Below, piece by piece: positions 43,265-52,071 of a stretch of DNA of 64,000 nt. The notes beneath the pieces were generated by a model, which worked only from the letters and a program-made list of their open reading frames with translations, had not been told where the DNA came from and made no database searches. A program made the position numbers and the translations under genes. Position 1 is the stretch's first letter; the number at the start of each line of letters is the position of its first letter. The DNA is from Bacteroidota bacterium. Its GTDB lineage: Bacteria > Bacteroidota > Bacteroidia > Chitinophagales > Chitinophagaceae. The DNA lies in the NCBI GenBank assembly GCA_023437225.1, contig JAEZGS010000026.1:123230-187229 (forward strand), read 5' to 3'.

Positions 43265-43609
43265 ATGAGCAACAAGAAAAAGGTTTTAATAATTGACGAC
43301 GAGGTGGATTTGTGCCTTTTATTAAAAACCTATCTGAACCGTCGAAACTATGAAGTGTTCTATTCACATACACTTGCCGAAGGACTTTCCCAGTTTCAAA
43401 CCGTTAAGCCCGATATTGTTTTTCTCGACAATAATTTACCGGATGGAATAGGATGGGAAAAAGCTGCTGATCTGATGAAGAAAAACCCCGAAATCCAGGT
43501 GCACCTTATCAGCGCTTACAGACCGGACGCTCCGCATAATCTGTCCAGCGGATTCAAAGTATGGGAAAAGCCCCTGACTTTAAAAGAGCTCGACACTTAT
43601 ATCAAGTAG
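43265..43609 (+). CDS. Single-domain response regulator
   Basis: 114 aa, receiver only. The acidic pocket is IIDDEVD, the phospho-acceptor Asp55 in IVFLDNNLPDGIGW, the switch Ser in HLISAYRPD, and the Lys in VWEKPLTLKELD. There is no output domain; it may relay phosphate to or from the nearby kinases. Its last 8 bp overlap the 3' end of the convergent 12-TM protein gene. Confidence 0.9.
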   Translation: MSNKKKVLIIDDEVDLCLLLKTYLNRRNYEVFYSHTLAEGLSQFQTVKPDIVFLDNNLPDGIGWEKAADLMKKNPEIQVHLISAYRPDAPHNLSSGFKVWEKPLTLKELDTYIK

Positions 43610-44822
43610 CTTCTTTTTGAACGCCGCCAAAAGCAAGCGTAGCGATGCTTCCCAATAATACTACTGAAATTCCCAGCAGCATTTCATTGGTGTAAGGTAT
43701 AGCCTGATAATTCATGGCTCCGATTCCCTGAAAGAATAAAACGGTTTCATTTAATACTACGGCAATAGCGAGTAATGCTGCCGCTGCTAGCCTTGTTTTG
43801 GAAACAAATAAAATGTTTTGTTCCAGCAGATAGCCCACTATGAAAAGGCTTACAAAGCCTAGTAGAATAAGGTGTAAGAAACCAATTACTATTGGTCGAA
43901 ATCCAAAAGCAAGATGGCTCAATTGGGGTATGGTAGATAGGGCCTGAAAAAGAAACTTCAACAATACCGCCGCCAGCGACAAGGCCCACAGCCATCTTGT
44001 GATCCGAGGTTGTGTGAATTCTAAAAGCTTTATAGACTTGGGCAAAAATCTCCCCATATAGAATAAGCCAATTAACTGCACTGCTGCTGACAAAACTGCA
44101 ATAATATACAGGGGCATGCCAAGCTCCATCCAAAGAGCGGATAACAGAAACGCCGGCACAACTCCGATAAGCAATAGATAGAACGCCTTGTTATGAATCG
44201 TAATGTCGAGTCCTGTCTTTAGCAACTTTTCAAAAAATAATCCGCCAATAGCAAACAGGAACCAGCCGTTGTATTGAAAATGTAAGAAAAAGTAGATAGA
44301 CCCAATTTGAAGATTTTGATTGCTATTTTTCGAGGCCATCAGGTAAGCAAGCATGAAAGCTCCCGCGGATGATATGACCCACAAAAAAAGTGCACTCTTG
44401 AACCACCTCTGTACAATCGCAGGTACTGCAGAAACCGTCAGATCTTTCCATGCTACCCAGGTAAAGATGTAAGAAAAGAATATGTACAAAGTCGAAAACG
44501 ATATCGATGGCCATGCGTAACCCATAAACGGAAAAGTGAGCAGCATACCAAACGAGGCGATCTGAGAGAAGTAAAATAGCCTGGTATATTTTCGCAGATC
44601 AAGTTGATTGTTGTACTTGTACAAAACATACACGATCGATACGCATAGAGCCAGTGATACCCAGCCACTGAAGGCGAAGTGGGAATGCGCATGAAGCACA
44701 TTTTTGTGGTTTACCGCAGGGAGATGAAAGAGTATCTTGTAACGAAGTATAACACCCGCAACCGCAACGAGCATGAAATTGATCACAGCAGCCTGCGACC
44801 ATCTGCGAAAAAAATCTTTCAT
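43602..44822 (-). CDS. 12-TM membrane protein, NnrS / haem-copper-oxidase-like, in denitrification cluster
   Basis: 406 aa with about twelve transmembrane helices. Histidines occur in the segment HAHSHFAFSGW (His44, 46, 48) and again in FFLHFQYNGW (about residue 181), so an HFxxxGW motif appears twice. Such helix-borne histidines can bind haem or copper, as in NnrS and oxidase subunit I relatives. It follows the Crp/Fnr gene after 13 bp on the same strand, divergent from nos, so a role in nitrogen-oxide respiration or metal/haem handling is likely. The exact family is not certain. Confidence 0.75.
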   Translation of the reverse strand: MKDFFRRWSQAAVINFMLVAVAGVILRYKILFHLPAVNHKNVLHAHSHFAFSGWVSLALCVSIVYVLYKYNNQLDLRKYTRLFYFSQIASFGMLLTFPFMGYAWPSISFSTLYIFFSYIFTWVAWKDLTVSAVPAIVQRWFKSALFLWVISSAGAFMLAYLMASKNSNQNLQIGSIYFFLHFQYNGWFLFAIGGLFFEKLLKTGLDITIHNKAFYLLLIGVVPAFLLSALWMELGMPLYIIAVLSAAVQLIGLFYMGRFLPKSIKLLEFTQPRITRWLWALSLAAVLLKFLFQALSTIPQLSHLAFGFRPIVIGFLHLILLGFVSLFIVGYLLEQNILFVSKTRLAAAALLAIAVVLNETVLFFQGIGAMNYQAIPYTNEMLLGISVVLLGSIATLAFGGVQKEAT

Positions 44823-44835
44823 GGTAGTAAATTAG

Positions 44836-45429
44836 TTAACAGTAAACTTTCCCACGTTCGATCAGTACATCGCCCTTATCGTGCAGATGTCGGAGCGCCC
44901 GAATTACAGTTTCTACACGCAGTCCCGTCATATCTGCGATTTCCTGCCGGGTGAGATCAACGCGATAGCGCTCATCCTGCTTAAAATTTCCGCTGACCTT
45001 ATAATGTTGAATAAGTGTAAGAATGCGATGCTCCGGTCCATAACAGGAGATCTCTTTTGAGACAATGGATTTGAATCGAAGCCTTGTTGCCAGCAATTGG
45101 GTAAAGGTGAAATGGATATCAGCATTCTCCTTTAATAGTTTCAGAAATGACTCTTTCGGAAGCCTCAACAATATGCAGTCATCATCTGCTATTGCAGACG
45201 CAGGGTAGGGACTTGAATCAAAAAGAGGAGGTTCACCAAAACTTTCGCCGCTCACAAAGAAGCCCTGTATAAATTCTTTCCCTTCTTCATTACCATTGAC
45301 CATCTTCACTTTTCCCTCTTCAACCTGGTAATAGAATGAAGCATCTGCATCTTCGTGAAAAATTACCTGGCCTTTCCGTACACGTTTTCGTATAGCGCCC
45401 CAGCGAATCAATACATCGACTTCGATCAT
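44836..45429 (-). CDS. Crp/Fnr-family regulator of the nos region
   Basis: 197 aa. A cyclic-nucleotide-type beta-roll (about 15-115, GQVIFHEDADASFYYQVEEG, GESFGEPPLF) and a winged HTH (about 140-195, DLTRQEIADMTGLRVETVIR). The recognition helix has Glu and Arg at the positions that read TGA half-sites (VETVIRALR). The N-terminal cysteines of oxygen-sensing Fnr are missing, so it does not carry an Fnr-type iron-sulfur cluster; a haem/NO sensor of the Dnr type or a redox-independent role is possible. It is divergent from the nos operon, whose promoter holds a matching palindrome at 45625-45640. Confidence 0.9.
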   Translation of the reverse strand: MIEVDVLIRWGAIRKRVRKGQVIFHEDADASFYYQVEEGKVKMVNGNEEGKEFIQGFFVSGESFGEPPLFDSSPYPASAIADDDCILLRLPKESFLKLLKENADIHFTFTQLLATRLRFKSIVSKEISCYGPEHRILTLIQHYKVSGNFKQDERYRVDLTRQEIADMTGLRVETVIRALRHLHDKGDVLIERGKVYC

Positions 45430-45624
45430 AGGCGATTGCGTTTATCTTTCAAATATAAACACCCGCAGTCATTAAGAATTAAAATGCCATTAGTTTTTCA
45501 AATATGATTCTGCTCATAAGTGTTTCCTCATACGTTTGACATGAAAAAAAATGTAGTCGTTTTTTTGACAATTATTTTCTTTTAGCTTCAGATACTGATT
45601 TTGTTTCAACAAAAAGTTTTTCTG

Positions 45625-45640
45625 TATGATTTGAATCATA
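45625..45640. promoter_or_regulatory. Crp/Fnr-type binding site of the nos operon
   Basis: TATGATTTGAATCATA is a perfect inverted repeat with 7-bp arms. Its core TGAT-N4-ATCA is the Fnr/Dnr consensus core. Its centre (45632.5) is about 41.5 bp before the transcription start predicted from the -7 box at 45662, the class II activator position. Confidence 0.65.
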
Positions 45641-45661
45641 ACTCAAGAGAATTTCCACGCA

Positions 45662-45669
45662 TAATCTTG
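45662..45669 (+). promoter_or_regulatory. -7 box of the nos operon
   Basis: TAATCTTG matches TAnnTTTG at all but one fixed position. There is no good TTG at -33, which fits a promoter that depends on the activator bound at 45625-45640. Confidence 0.5.
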
Positions 45670-45700
45670 CATAACATTCCAAACTAAACTAGCCGCAATT

Positions 45701-46174
45701 ATGAAAAAACTTCTGATCGTTATGTTGATACTGTCTTCAGTTTATGCCTGCTCGGATAATGCCGATCAGTCCACAGACGCCAAAGAAAGCGGTGCTGCTT
45801 CACAAACTGTTGGCGAAAATCCGTCTTATGACCCGGATCGCGGTTCAGGGAAATTTACCAACGTAGAGGTGAGTCCAACGCTCGATAAACAAAAGGCTGA
45901 AGCCGGTATCAAGGTTTACGACGTGAAATGTGCCTCCTGTCATAAGCTTACAGATGAGCGTCTTGTTGGCCCCGGATGGAAGGGCGTAACACAACGCCAC
46001 AAGCCCGAGTGGATCCTGAATTTTATTACCAACGTAGACGAGATGCTCGACAAGGATCCGAAGGCACAGGCGCAACTTGAAATATGTCTTGTTCGTATGC
46101 CAAATCAAAATCTCACAGACGACGACGCACTTGCCGTATACGAATTTATGCGTAAGAACGACGGAGTGCGATAA
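45701..46174 (+). CDS. c-type cytochrome lipoprotein of the nos operon
   Basis: 157 aa. Lipobox at Cys17 (LSSVYACSDN). A single haem c motif CASCH (Cys77-His81) is followed by LVGPGWKGVTQRHKPEWI, with Met in a VRMPNQNLTDDD segment as probable sixth ligand. It is the electron donor candidate for NosZ, as small cytochromes c are encoded next to clade II nosZ in many Bacteroidota. It lies 33 bp before nosZ and is the first gene after the Fnr-type site. Confidence 0.92.
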   Translation: MKKLLIVMLILSSVYACSDNADQSTDAKESGAASQTVGENPSYDPDRGSGKFTNVEVSPTLDKQKAEAGIKVYDVKCASCHKLTDERLVGPGWKGVTQRHKPEWILNFITNVDEMLDKDPKAQAQLEICLVRMPNQNLTDDDALAVYEFMRKNDGVR

Positions 46175-46207
46175 CAATTCTTTCCCTAACAATAAACATA
46201 TATACTA

Positions 46208-48205
46208 ATGAAAGCTGCAAAAATGGTCATGCTGGGACTGTCGATTTGTTCCCTCGCATTGACCTACTCGAGCTGTAAGCCAAGAAACGCAGGATCTGCG
46301 GTATCTGCCGGCTCTGCGGAAAAAGCATACGTAGCCCCAGGCAAGTACGATGAGTACTACAACTTTGTTTCTGGCGGCTTCAGTGGTCAGTTATCTGTCT
46401 ATGGTTTGCCTTCCGGTCGATTGCTTCGTGTAATTCCTGTTTTCTCTGTTGATCCGGAGAAAGGCTGGGGTTATAGTGAAGAATCTAAGCCCATGTTGAA
46501 TACATCACATGGAACTGTTCCCTGGGATGATCTCCACCACGTTGAAATGTCACAAACGAGCGGAGAAATTGATGGTCGCTGGGTTTTTGTGAATGGTAAT
46601 AACACACCACGTATTGCACGTGTGGACCTCAGAACATTCAAAACAGCTGAGATCATCGAACTGCCTAACTCAGCAGGTAACCACTCATCTCCTTTCATTA
46701 CTGAGAATACTGAATACGTGGTTGCCGGTACACGCTTCAGTGTACCAATTGGTGAAAACCTCGATGTGCCCATCTCTACCTATAAAAAGAATTTCAAAGG
46801 CACAGTGAGTTTTGTTAGCGTTGATAAGACATCCGGAAACATGGACATCGCTTTTCAGATCCTGCTGCCAGGTGTGAACTTCGATTTAAGCCACGCCGGT
46901 AAAGGTCCAAGCCACGGATGGTTTTTCTTCTCCTGCTATAATTCAGAACAGGCCAATACACTTCTTGAAGTAAATGCATCTCAACGGGATAAAGACTTCA
47001 TCATGGCTGTGAACTGGAAGAAAGCGGAAGAGTACATTCGTCAGGGTAAAGGCAAACGCGTGCCTGCCAATTATGTAAACAACAAATGGGATGAAGCAAC
47101 GCATTCAGCAACATCTACAATGAAGAAAGATGTCCTGGTGCTTGATCCAACAGAATTAAAAGACATCGTTTACATGATCCCATGTCCTAAATCACCACAC
47201 GGTTGCGATGTTGATCCTTCAGGCGAATACATTGTTGGTAGCGGAAAGCTTGCTGCATTGATACCTGTATTTTCATTTACCAAATTACAAAAGGCGATTG
47301 CAGATAAGGCGTACGATGGAGAATATGAAGGTCTGCCAGTTGTAAAGTATGAAGCAGCATTGCATGGTGAAGTACAAAAACCAGGACTAGGACCTTTGCA
47401 CACCGAGTTTGATGGAAAAGGAAACGCCTATACATCATTCTTCGTGTCATCAGAGGTTGTAAAATGGAATATTAAAGATCTCAAAGTATTGGATCGTGTA
47501 CCTACATTCTATTCAATCGGTCACCTGATGATCCCTGGTGGCGATAGCCGTAAGCCTTCTGCAAAATATCTTGTTGCATATAATAAGATCACTAAAGATC
47601 GTTACCTGCCAACAGGTCCCGAGCTTACACAAAGTGCCCAGTTGTTCGATATCAGTGGCGATAAAATGCAACTGATACTTGACTTCCCAACTATTGGAGA
47701 GCCACACTATGCACAGGCTGTTCCCGCAGATGTTGTATCGAAAAATTCTCTGAAGATCTATCCTATAGCCGATAACAAGCACCCGTACAAAACTAATGGT
47801 GAGAAAGAAGCACGAGTGGTTCGGGAAGGTAATAAGGTGCATGTTTATGCTACTGCAATCCGTTCACACTTTGCACCAGATAACATTGAAGGTGTAAGAA
47901 TGGGAGACGAAGTGTATTTTCATATCACCAACCTCGAGCAGGATTGGGACGTGCCCCATGGATTTGCAGTGAAAGGAGCGGATAATGCCGAATTGCTAAT
48001 CATGCCCGGTGAAACGCAGACGTTGAAATGGGTGCCGGATAGAGTAGGGGTATTCCCGATCTATTGCACCGATTTTTGTAGCGCATTGCACCAGGAGATG
48101 TCCGGATATGTGAGAGTATCGCCTGCGGGTAGTAGCACACCGCTGACATTCAGTCTCGGAAAGACTGCAGTGGATTCTACAGCCGCACCGGCAAACAGCA
48201 AATAA
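46208..48205 (+). CDS. nosZ: Nitrous oxide reductase, clade II (Sec type)
   Basis: 665 aa. It reduces N2O to N2 in the periplasm. The N-terminus is a Sec-type lipoprotein-like signal (lipobox near Cys23, TYSSCKPR), not the twin-arginine signal of clade I. The beta-propeller with the CuZ ligands shows DDLHHVEMS, NHSSPF and HGCDVDPSGEY; the C-terminal cupredoxin has the CuA ligands His584 (VPHGFAVKG), Cys620, Cys624, His628 and Met631 (YCTDFCSALHQEM). All key residues are present, so the enzyme should be active. The operon order cytochrome c, nosZ, nosL, nosD, nosF, nosY is typical of clade II. Confidence 0.97.
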   Translation: MKAAKMVMLGLSICSLALTYSSCKPRNAGSAVSAGSAEKAYVAPGKYDEYYNFVSGGFSGQLSVYGLPSGRLLRVIPVFSVDPEKGWGYSEESKPMLNTSHGTVPWDDLHHVEMSQTSGEIDGRWVFVNGNNTPRIARVDLRTFKTAEIIELPNSAGNHSSPFITENTEYVVAGTRFSVPIGENLDVPISTYKKNFKGTVSFVSVDKTSGNMDIAFQILLPGVNFDLSHAGKGPSHGWFFFSCYNSEQANTLLEVNASQRDKDFIMAVNWKKAEEYIRQGKGKRVPANYVNNKWDEATHSATSTMKKDVLVLDPTELKDIVYMIPCPKSPHGCDVDPSGEYIVGSGKLAALIPVFSFTKLQKAIADKAYDGEYEGLPVVKYEAALHGEVQKPGLGPLHTEFDGKGNAYTSFFVSSEVVKWNIKDLKVLDRVPTFYSIGHLMIPGGDSRKPSAKYLVAYNKITKDRYLPTGPELTQSAQLFDISGDKMQLILDFPTIGEPHYAQAVPADVVSKNSLKIYPIADNKHPYKTNGEKEARVVREGNKVHVYATAIRSHFAPDNIEGVRMGDEVYFHITNLEQDWDVPHGFAVKGADNAELLIMPGETQTLKWVPDRVGVFPIYCTDFCSALHQEMSGYVRVSPAGSSTPLTFSLGKTAVDSTAAPANSK

Positions 48206-48216
48206 TCAATTCATAT

Positions 48217-48260
48217 AGATGTACACTGTTTCAATAATATTGAGACGGTGTACATCTTTT
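48217..48260 (+). terminator. Long hairpin between nosZ and the nosL fusion gene
   Basis: A 19-bp stem, 48217-48235 with 48239-48257, two G-U pairs and a 3-nt loop, ends in TTTT. It lies 11 bp after the nosZ stop codon and only 3 bp before the next gene, so it may protect the nosZ mRNA or reduce read-through to the maturation genes. Confidence 0.65.
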
Positions 48261-48263
48261 CAA

Positions 48264-49292
48264 ATGTCCATTATGAATAAATCATTGTTGCCGATCACAA
48301 GACTTAGTACGCTTATCGCTGCACTGTCCCTTATCGCCGTGATCTTCTTACCCATCTGGCGTATCGAACTGGATGCCCCTCAGTATCCCGAAGGACTGAT
48401 GTTATTGATTTATGCCGACAAACTTGCCGGTGACGTTGATGTTATTAATGGACTCAATCACTATATCGGCATGCGCACGCTGCATACTGATGATTTTGTG
48501 GAGTTCTCAGTATTGCCTTATATTTTTGCCGCACTATCCCTATTTGGAATTCTTTCCGCGATCATCAACCGAAAGTGGTTCTTCTTTACCTGGGTGATTT
48601 TCTTTATTCTTTTTGGTATTGTGTCGATGGTAGATTTCTATCGATGGAATTACAACTACGGTCACAACCTGGATCCAACAGCTCCGATCCAGGTGCCTGG
48701 CATGAGCTATCAACCACCGATCATCGGATTCAAACAACTCCTCAATTTCGGTGCTTATTCCATTCCCGATGCAGGTGGCTGGATCATAATTATTGTTGGA
48801 GTCATCTTATTGGTTTTCGGGTTTATTGAAATTAAATCGATTCGTAAAAACAGTTTGTCGCGAAAATCAAATTTAACTGCCGGAATCATAGCATTGGCTG
48901 TAATTACATTGTCATCCTGTAACAGCGGGCCAAGGCCCATCCGTATCGGACAGGACGCATGTGCTTTCTGTAAAATGACCATCAGCGATAAAAGGTTCGG
49001 TGCAGAATTGGTTACAGACAAAGGAAAGATATTTGTTTTTGACGATGTTCATTGCATCACTGCTTATGCAAAACAAAATAGTTCAGTTGAACAGGGAACT
49101 ATATATCTGACTAATTTTGAAAATGGTGAACTGCTGAAATCTGACAATGCAGTTCTATGGAGAAGTGAAAAACTTCGCAGTCCAATGGGCTCGAATATTG
49201 CAGCCTTTTCATCTGCATCCTCCCTGGAAAAGTACAAAAACGATTTTCCCGGTGCCGATGTACAATGGAATAGCCTGTTAAACGAACCATGA
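48264..49292 (+). CDS. nosL: Membrane domain fused to NosL copper chaperone
   Basis: 342 aa from ATG 48264 (MSIMNKSLLPITRL); an earlier frame start lies inside the hairpin. The N-terminal half has about four or five transmembrane helices (about 13-33, 80-97, 105-125, 160-180, and one before the junction) with conserved GFKQLLNFGAY. From a lipobox-like SSCNSG (Cys219) onward it is NosL: GQDACAFCKMTISDKRFGAE, with the copper-binding CxFCKM, and DDVHCITAYAK. NosL delivers copper to NosZ. The two parts look like a gene fusion in which the former lipoprotein signal became an internal helix. Confidence 0.88.
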   Translation: MSIMNKSLLPITRLSTLIAALSLIAVIFLPIWRIELDAPQYPEGLMLLIYADKLAGDVDVINGLNHYIGMRTLHTDDFVEFSVLPYIFAALSLFGILSAIINRKWFFFTWVIFFILFGIVSMVDFYRWNYNYGHNLDPTAPIQVPGMSYQPPIIGFKQLLNFGAYSIPDAGGWIIIIVGVILLVFGFIEIKSIRKNSLSRKSNLTAGIIALAVITLSSCNSGPRPIRIGQDACAFCKMTISDKRFGAELVTDKGKIFVFDDVHCITAYAKQNSSVEQGTIYLTNFENGELLKSDNAVLWRSEKLRSPMGSNIAAFSSASSLEKYKNDFPGADVQWNSLLNEP

Positions 49293-49311
49293 AATTGCTC
49301 CGATAACCATC

Positions 49312-50559
49312 ATGATCATCAAACCAGCATCCAACATTGTTGTCATCATCTTATGCCTGATTTGTGTAACTGCTAATGCCCGCACCTGGCAGGTGCGCCC
49401 CAACAGTCGGTTGTCATCAATTCAAAAAGCCATTGATCAGGCCGCACCTGGCGACACTATCCTGGTGTACGGTGGACATTATAAAGAGAAGACCATTACC
49501 GTAAATAAGAAATTGTTTTTAAAAGGTATCGGCTTCCCCCAGGTTGATGGAGAAAAGAAGCATGAGATATTTGCTTTGAAAGCAAATGATATTGTCCTGG
49601 ATGGATTTCACATCATTCATGGCGGCTATTCAAGCTTCAATGACATTGCCGCAATACGGATATATGGCGGTCGCAACGTTACAGTCCGCAATAATAAACT
49701 GGACGACACTTTCTTCGGGATATACAGCCAGCTTGCAAGCAACTGCACCATCACAGGTAATCAGATACGGTCTAATGCAAAGGATGAGATCAACTCTGCA
49801 AATGGAATTCACTGCTGGAAGAGCGACAGCATGCACATTATAAGCAACTTCATTACCGGGCATCGCGATGGTATCTATTTTGAATTTGTAACCAACTCCT
49901 CTATCCGTGGTAATCGCAGTTACAAGAATGTACGGTATGGTTTGCATTTTATGTTTTCCCACGATAATGGTTACTATAAAAATACTTTTGAGAACAATGG
50001 TGCCGGCGTTGCAGTGATGTATTCGCGTGGCGTTACGATGGTAGGAAATACATTTTCCGAAAACTGGGGCGGTGCAGCATATGGGATATTACTGAAAGAG
50101 ATCTCCGACAGCCATATTGAGTCAAACACATTCCGCCGAAATACCAGTGCAATTCATATGGAAGGTTCTAATAGAATAAAGGTTCTTAAGAATAAATTTT
50201 ACAGCAACGGTTGGGCAATACAGATACAGGCGAGCTGCAGCGAGAACGTTATCCATCAAAACAATTTCATAGCTAACACTTTTGATATAGCAACAAATGG
50301 CACGCTTGTACTTAACAGCTTTGCCGGGAATTATTGGGACAAGTATGAAGGCTATGATTTGAATAGGGATAAAATTGGTGATGTGCCATATCGCCCCGTC
50401 AGTTTATATTCCATGATCGTGGAGAGAAACCCAACTGTAATGATGTTGTTTCGAAGCTTCATGGTATCATTACTTGACAAAGCCGAGAAAATAATACCGG
50501 GCATCACCCCGGTGGATCTTTATGATCCCAAACCTCACATGAAACCACTTGCATTATGA
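49312..50559 (+). CDS. nosD: NosD, periplasmic right-handed beta-helix copper maturation protein
   Basis: 415 aa with a Sec signal peptide (1-23, ending TANAR). The body is a parallel beta-helix with repeated N-x-I/F-x-x-N rungs (ITGNQIRSNAKDEIN, NTFENNGAG, IESNTFRRNTSAIH, LKNKFYSNGW, HQNNFIANT) and the NosD-specific C-terminus with GNYWDKYEGYDLNRDKIGDV. It works with NosF and NosY in building the CuZ site. The stop codon overlaps the nosF start (ATGA), so they are co-translated. Confidence 0.94.
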   Translation: MIIKPASNIVVIILCLICVTANARTWQVRPNSRLSSIQKAIDQAAPGDTILVYGGHYKEKTITVNKKLFLKGIGFPQVDGEKKHEIFALKANDIVLDGFHIIHGGYSSFNDIAAIRIYGGRNVTVRNNKLDDTFFGIYSQLASNCTITGNQIRSNAKDEINSANGIHCWKSDSMHIISNFITGHRDGIYFEFVTNSSIRGNRSYKNVRYGLHFMFSHDNGYYKNTFENNGAGVAVMYSRGVTMVGNTFSENWGGAAYGILLKEISDSHIESNTFRRNTSAIHMEGSNRIKVLKNKFYSNGWAIQIQASCSENVIHQNNFIANTFDIATNGTLVLNSFAGNYWDKYEGYDLNRDKIGDVPYRPVSLYSMIVERNPTVMMLFRSFMVSLLDKAEKIIPGITPVDLYDPKPHMKPLAL

Positions 50560-51260
50560 TCATTGCAACCAATGTCACCAAACGCTTCGGGAAGCTCACC
50601 GCTCTCGACAATGTTTCACTCACATGTAACAGTGGACAGACGATATCGTTAATCGGGCCAAACGGATCGGGTAAAACGACCTTTATCAAATCATTACTCG
50701 GGATGGTGGTTCCGGACTCCGGCTTTATAACTTTTAATCAGCATAATATCTTACACGATTGGCGTTATCGGCAACACATCGGTTATATGCCCCAGATCGG
50801 GCGATTTCCGGAGAATATGACGATTGCCCAGGTGATAGATATGATGCGTGATATCAGGAAGGACCATAATAAGAATATTGATGAGGATCTGCTGAAGGAA
50901 TTCAAACTTGATGAGATCAGCAATAAAAGAATGCGAACGCTTTCCGGAGGAACTCGTCAAAAAGTGAGCGCTTCACTCGCATTTCTTTTTGACCCCCAGG
51001 TGCTCATTCTTGATGAACCTACTGCTGGTCTGGACCCGGTAGCCTCAGAAATATTAAAAGATAAAATTCGACGTGAAAAAGAAAAGGGAAAGCTCGTACT
51101 GATTACTTCACATATATTGAGTGATCTCGATGATATCGTTACTGAGATCATTTATTTGCAGGATGGAAAACTCAGATTCCATAAAAGTGTTGAAGAATTA
51201 CGTGAAATCACTGGTGAACAAAAACTTTCAAAGCTGGTTGCGCAGATCATGCAACAATAA
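50556..51260 (+). CDS. nosF: NosF, ABC transporter ATPase of CuZ assembly
   Basis: 234 aa. Walker A GPNGSGKT (residues 34-41), Q-loop region GYMPQIGRFPE, signature LSGGTRQK, Walker B VLILDEPT and switch His in ITSHILSD are all present. The 4-bp overlap with nosD and the 7-bp gap to nosY fix the assignment. It powers the NosY permease, probably to supply sulfur for the CuZ cluster together with NosD. Confidence 0.95.
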   Translation: MIIATNVTKRFGKLTALDNVSLTCNSGQTISLIGPNGSGKTTFIKSLLGMVVPDSGFITFNQHNILHDWRYRQHIGYMPQIGRFPENMTIAQVIDMMRDIRKDHNKNIDEDLLKEFKLDEISNKRMRTLSGGTRQKVSASLAFLFDPQVLILDEPTAGLDPVASEILKDKIRREKEKGKLVLITSHILSDLDDIVTEIIYLQDGKLRFHKSVEELREITGEQKLSKLVAQIMQQ

Positions 51261-51267
51261 TTGAATC

Positions 51268-52035
51268 ATGAAGAAAATTATCAAGTACGTCATTATCGAT
51301 ATTCTTCGTAACAGGATAATGATCGCATATACGTTATTCCTTTTGTTGATCTCATTTAGTGTGTTTAACCTTGAGGATAATGCCGATAAAGGGGTGTTGA
51401 GCCTTGTCAATATTGTGCTCATCATTGTTCCCCTGGTTAGTATTATTTTTTCAACGATCTATGTTTATAACTCTTCGGAATTCATAGAGCTATTGGTGTC
51501 CCAACCATTGAAAAGAATTAACCTGTGGTTGAGCATTTTTTGCGGATTAGCTCTATCCCTTACACTGGCGTTTGTAGTTGGCGTTGGACTTCCAATCTTG
51601 CTTTTCAATCCTTCGTCTGTTGGATTAGTGATGATACTGGCGGGGACTTTTCTTTCTATCATTTTCGTTTCAATCGCTTTACTCGCATCGGTAATGACAC
51701 GGGATAAAGCGAAAGGCATCGGTGTGGCGATCCTGTTGTGGTTTTTCTTTTCCCTGATATATGACGGGCTGGTGTTATTTTTCCTTTTCCAGTTTTCTGA
51801 CTATCCAATGGAAACGCCAATGATCGCATTCATTTCATTGAATCCGGTTGACCTCGCAAGGGTGCTTATGTTATTGAAGCTGGACATTTCGGCCATGATG
51901 GGCTATACTGGTGCATTGTTCCAATCATTCTTTGGCGGCAGCATGGGTATGATCTATTCAATAGCTATACTGTTGTTATGGGCTGTTGTTCCAGCGTGGA
52001 TATCTTCCCGGAAATTTAATAGGAAAGATCTATAG
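51268..52035 (+). CDS. nosY: NosY, ABC permease of CuZ assembly
   Basis: 255 aa with six transmembrane helices. NosY-type segments are visible: FSVFNLEDNADKGVLSLVNI, VYNSSEFIELLVSQPLKRIN, ASVMTRDKAKGIGVAILLWF and FISLNPVDLARVLMLLKLDI. It pairs with NosF. It is the last recognisable nos gene; the following 57-aa gene starts 36 bp later and may be unrelated. Confidence 0.94.
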   Translation: MKKIIKYVIIDILRNRIMIAYTLFLLLISFSVFNLEDNADKGVLSLVNIVLIIVPLVSIIFSTIYVYNSSEFIELLVSQPLKRINLWLSIFCGLALSLTLAFVVGVGLPILLFNPSSVGLVMILAGTFLSIIFVSIALLASVMTRDKAKGIGVAILLWFFFSLIYDGLVLFFLFQFSDYPMETPMIAFISLNPVDLARVLMLLKLDISAMMGYTGALFQSFFGGSMGMIYSIAILLLWAVVPAWISSRKFNRKDL

Positions 52036-52071
52036 ATATTCAATTAAACTAATTTTGGGAAAACGTGACGG

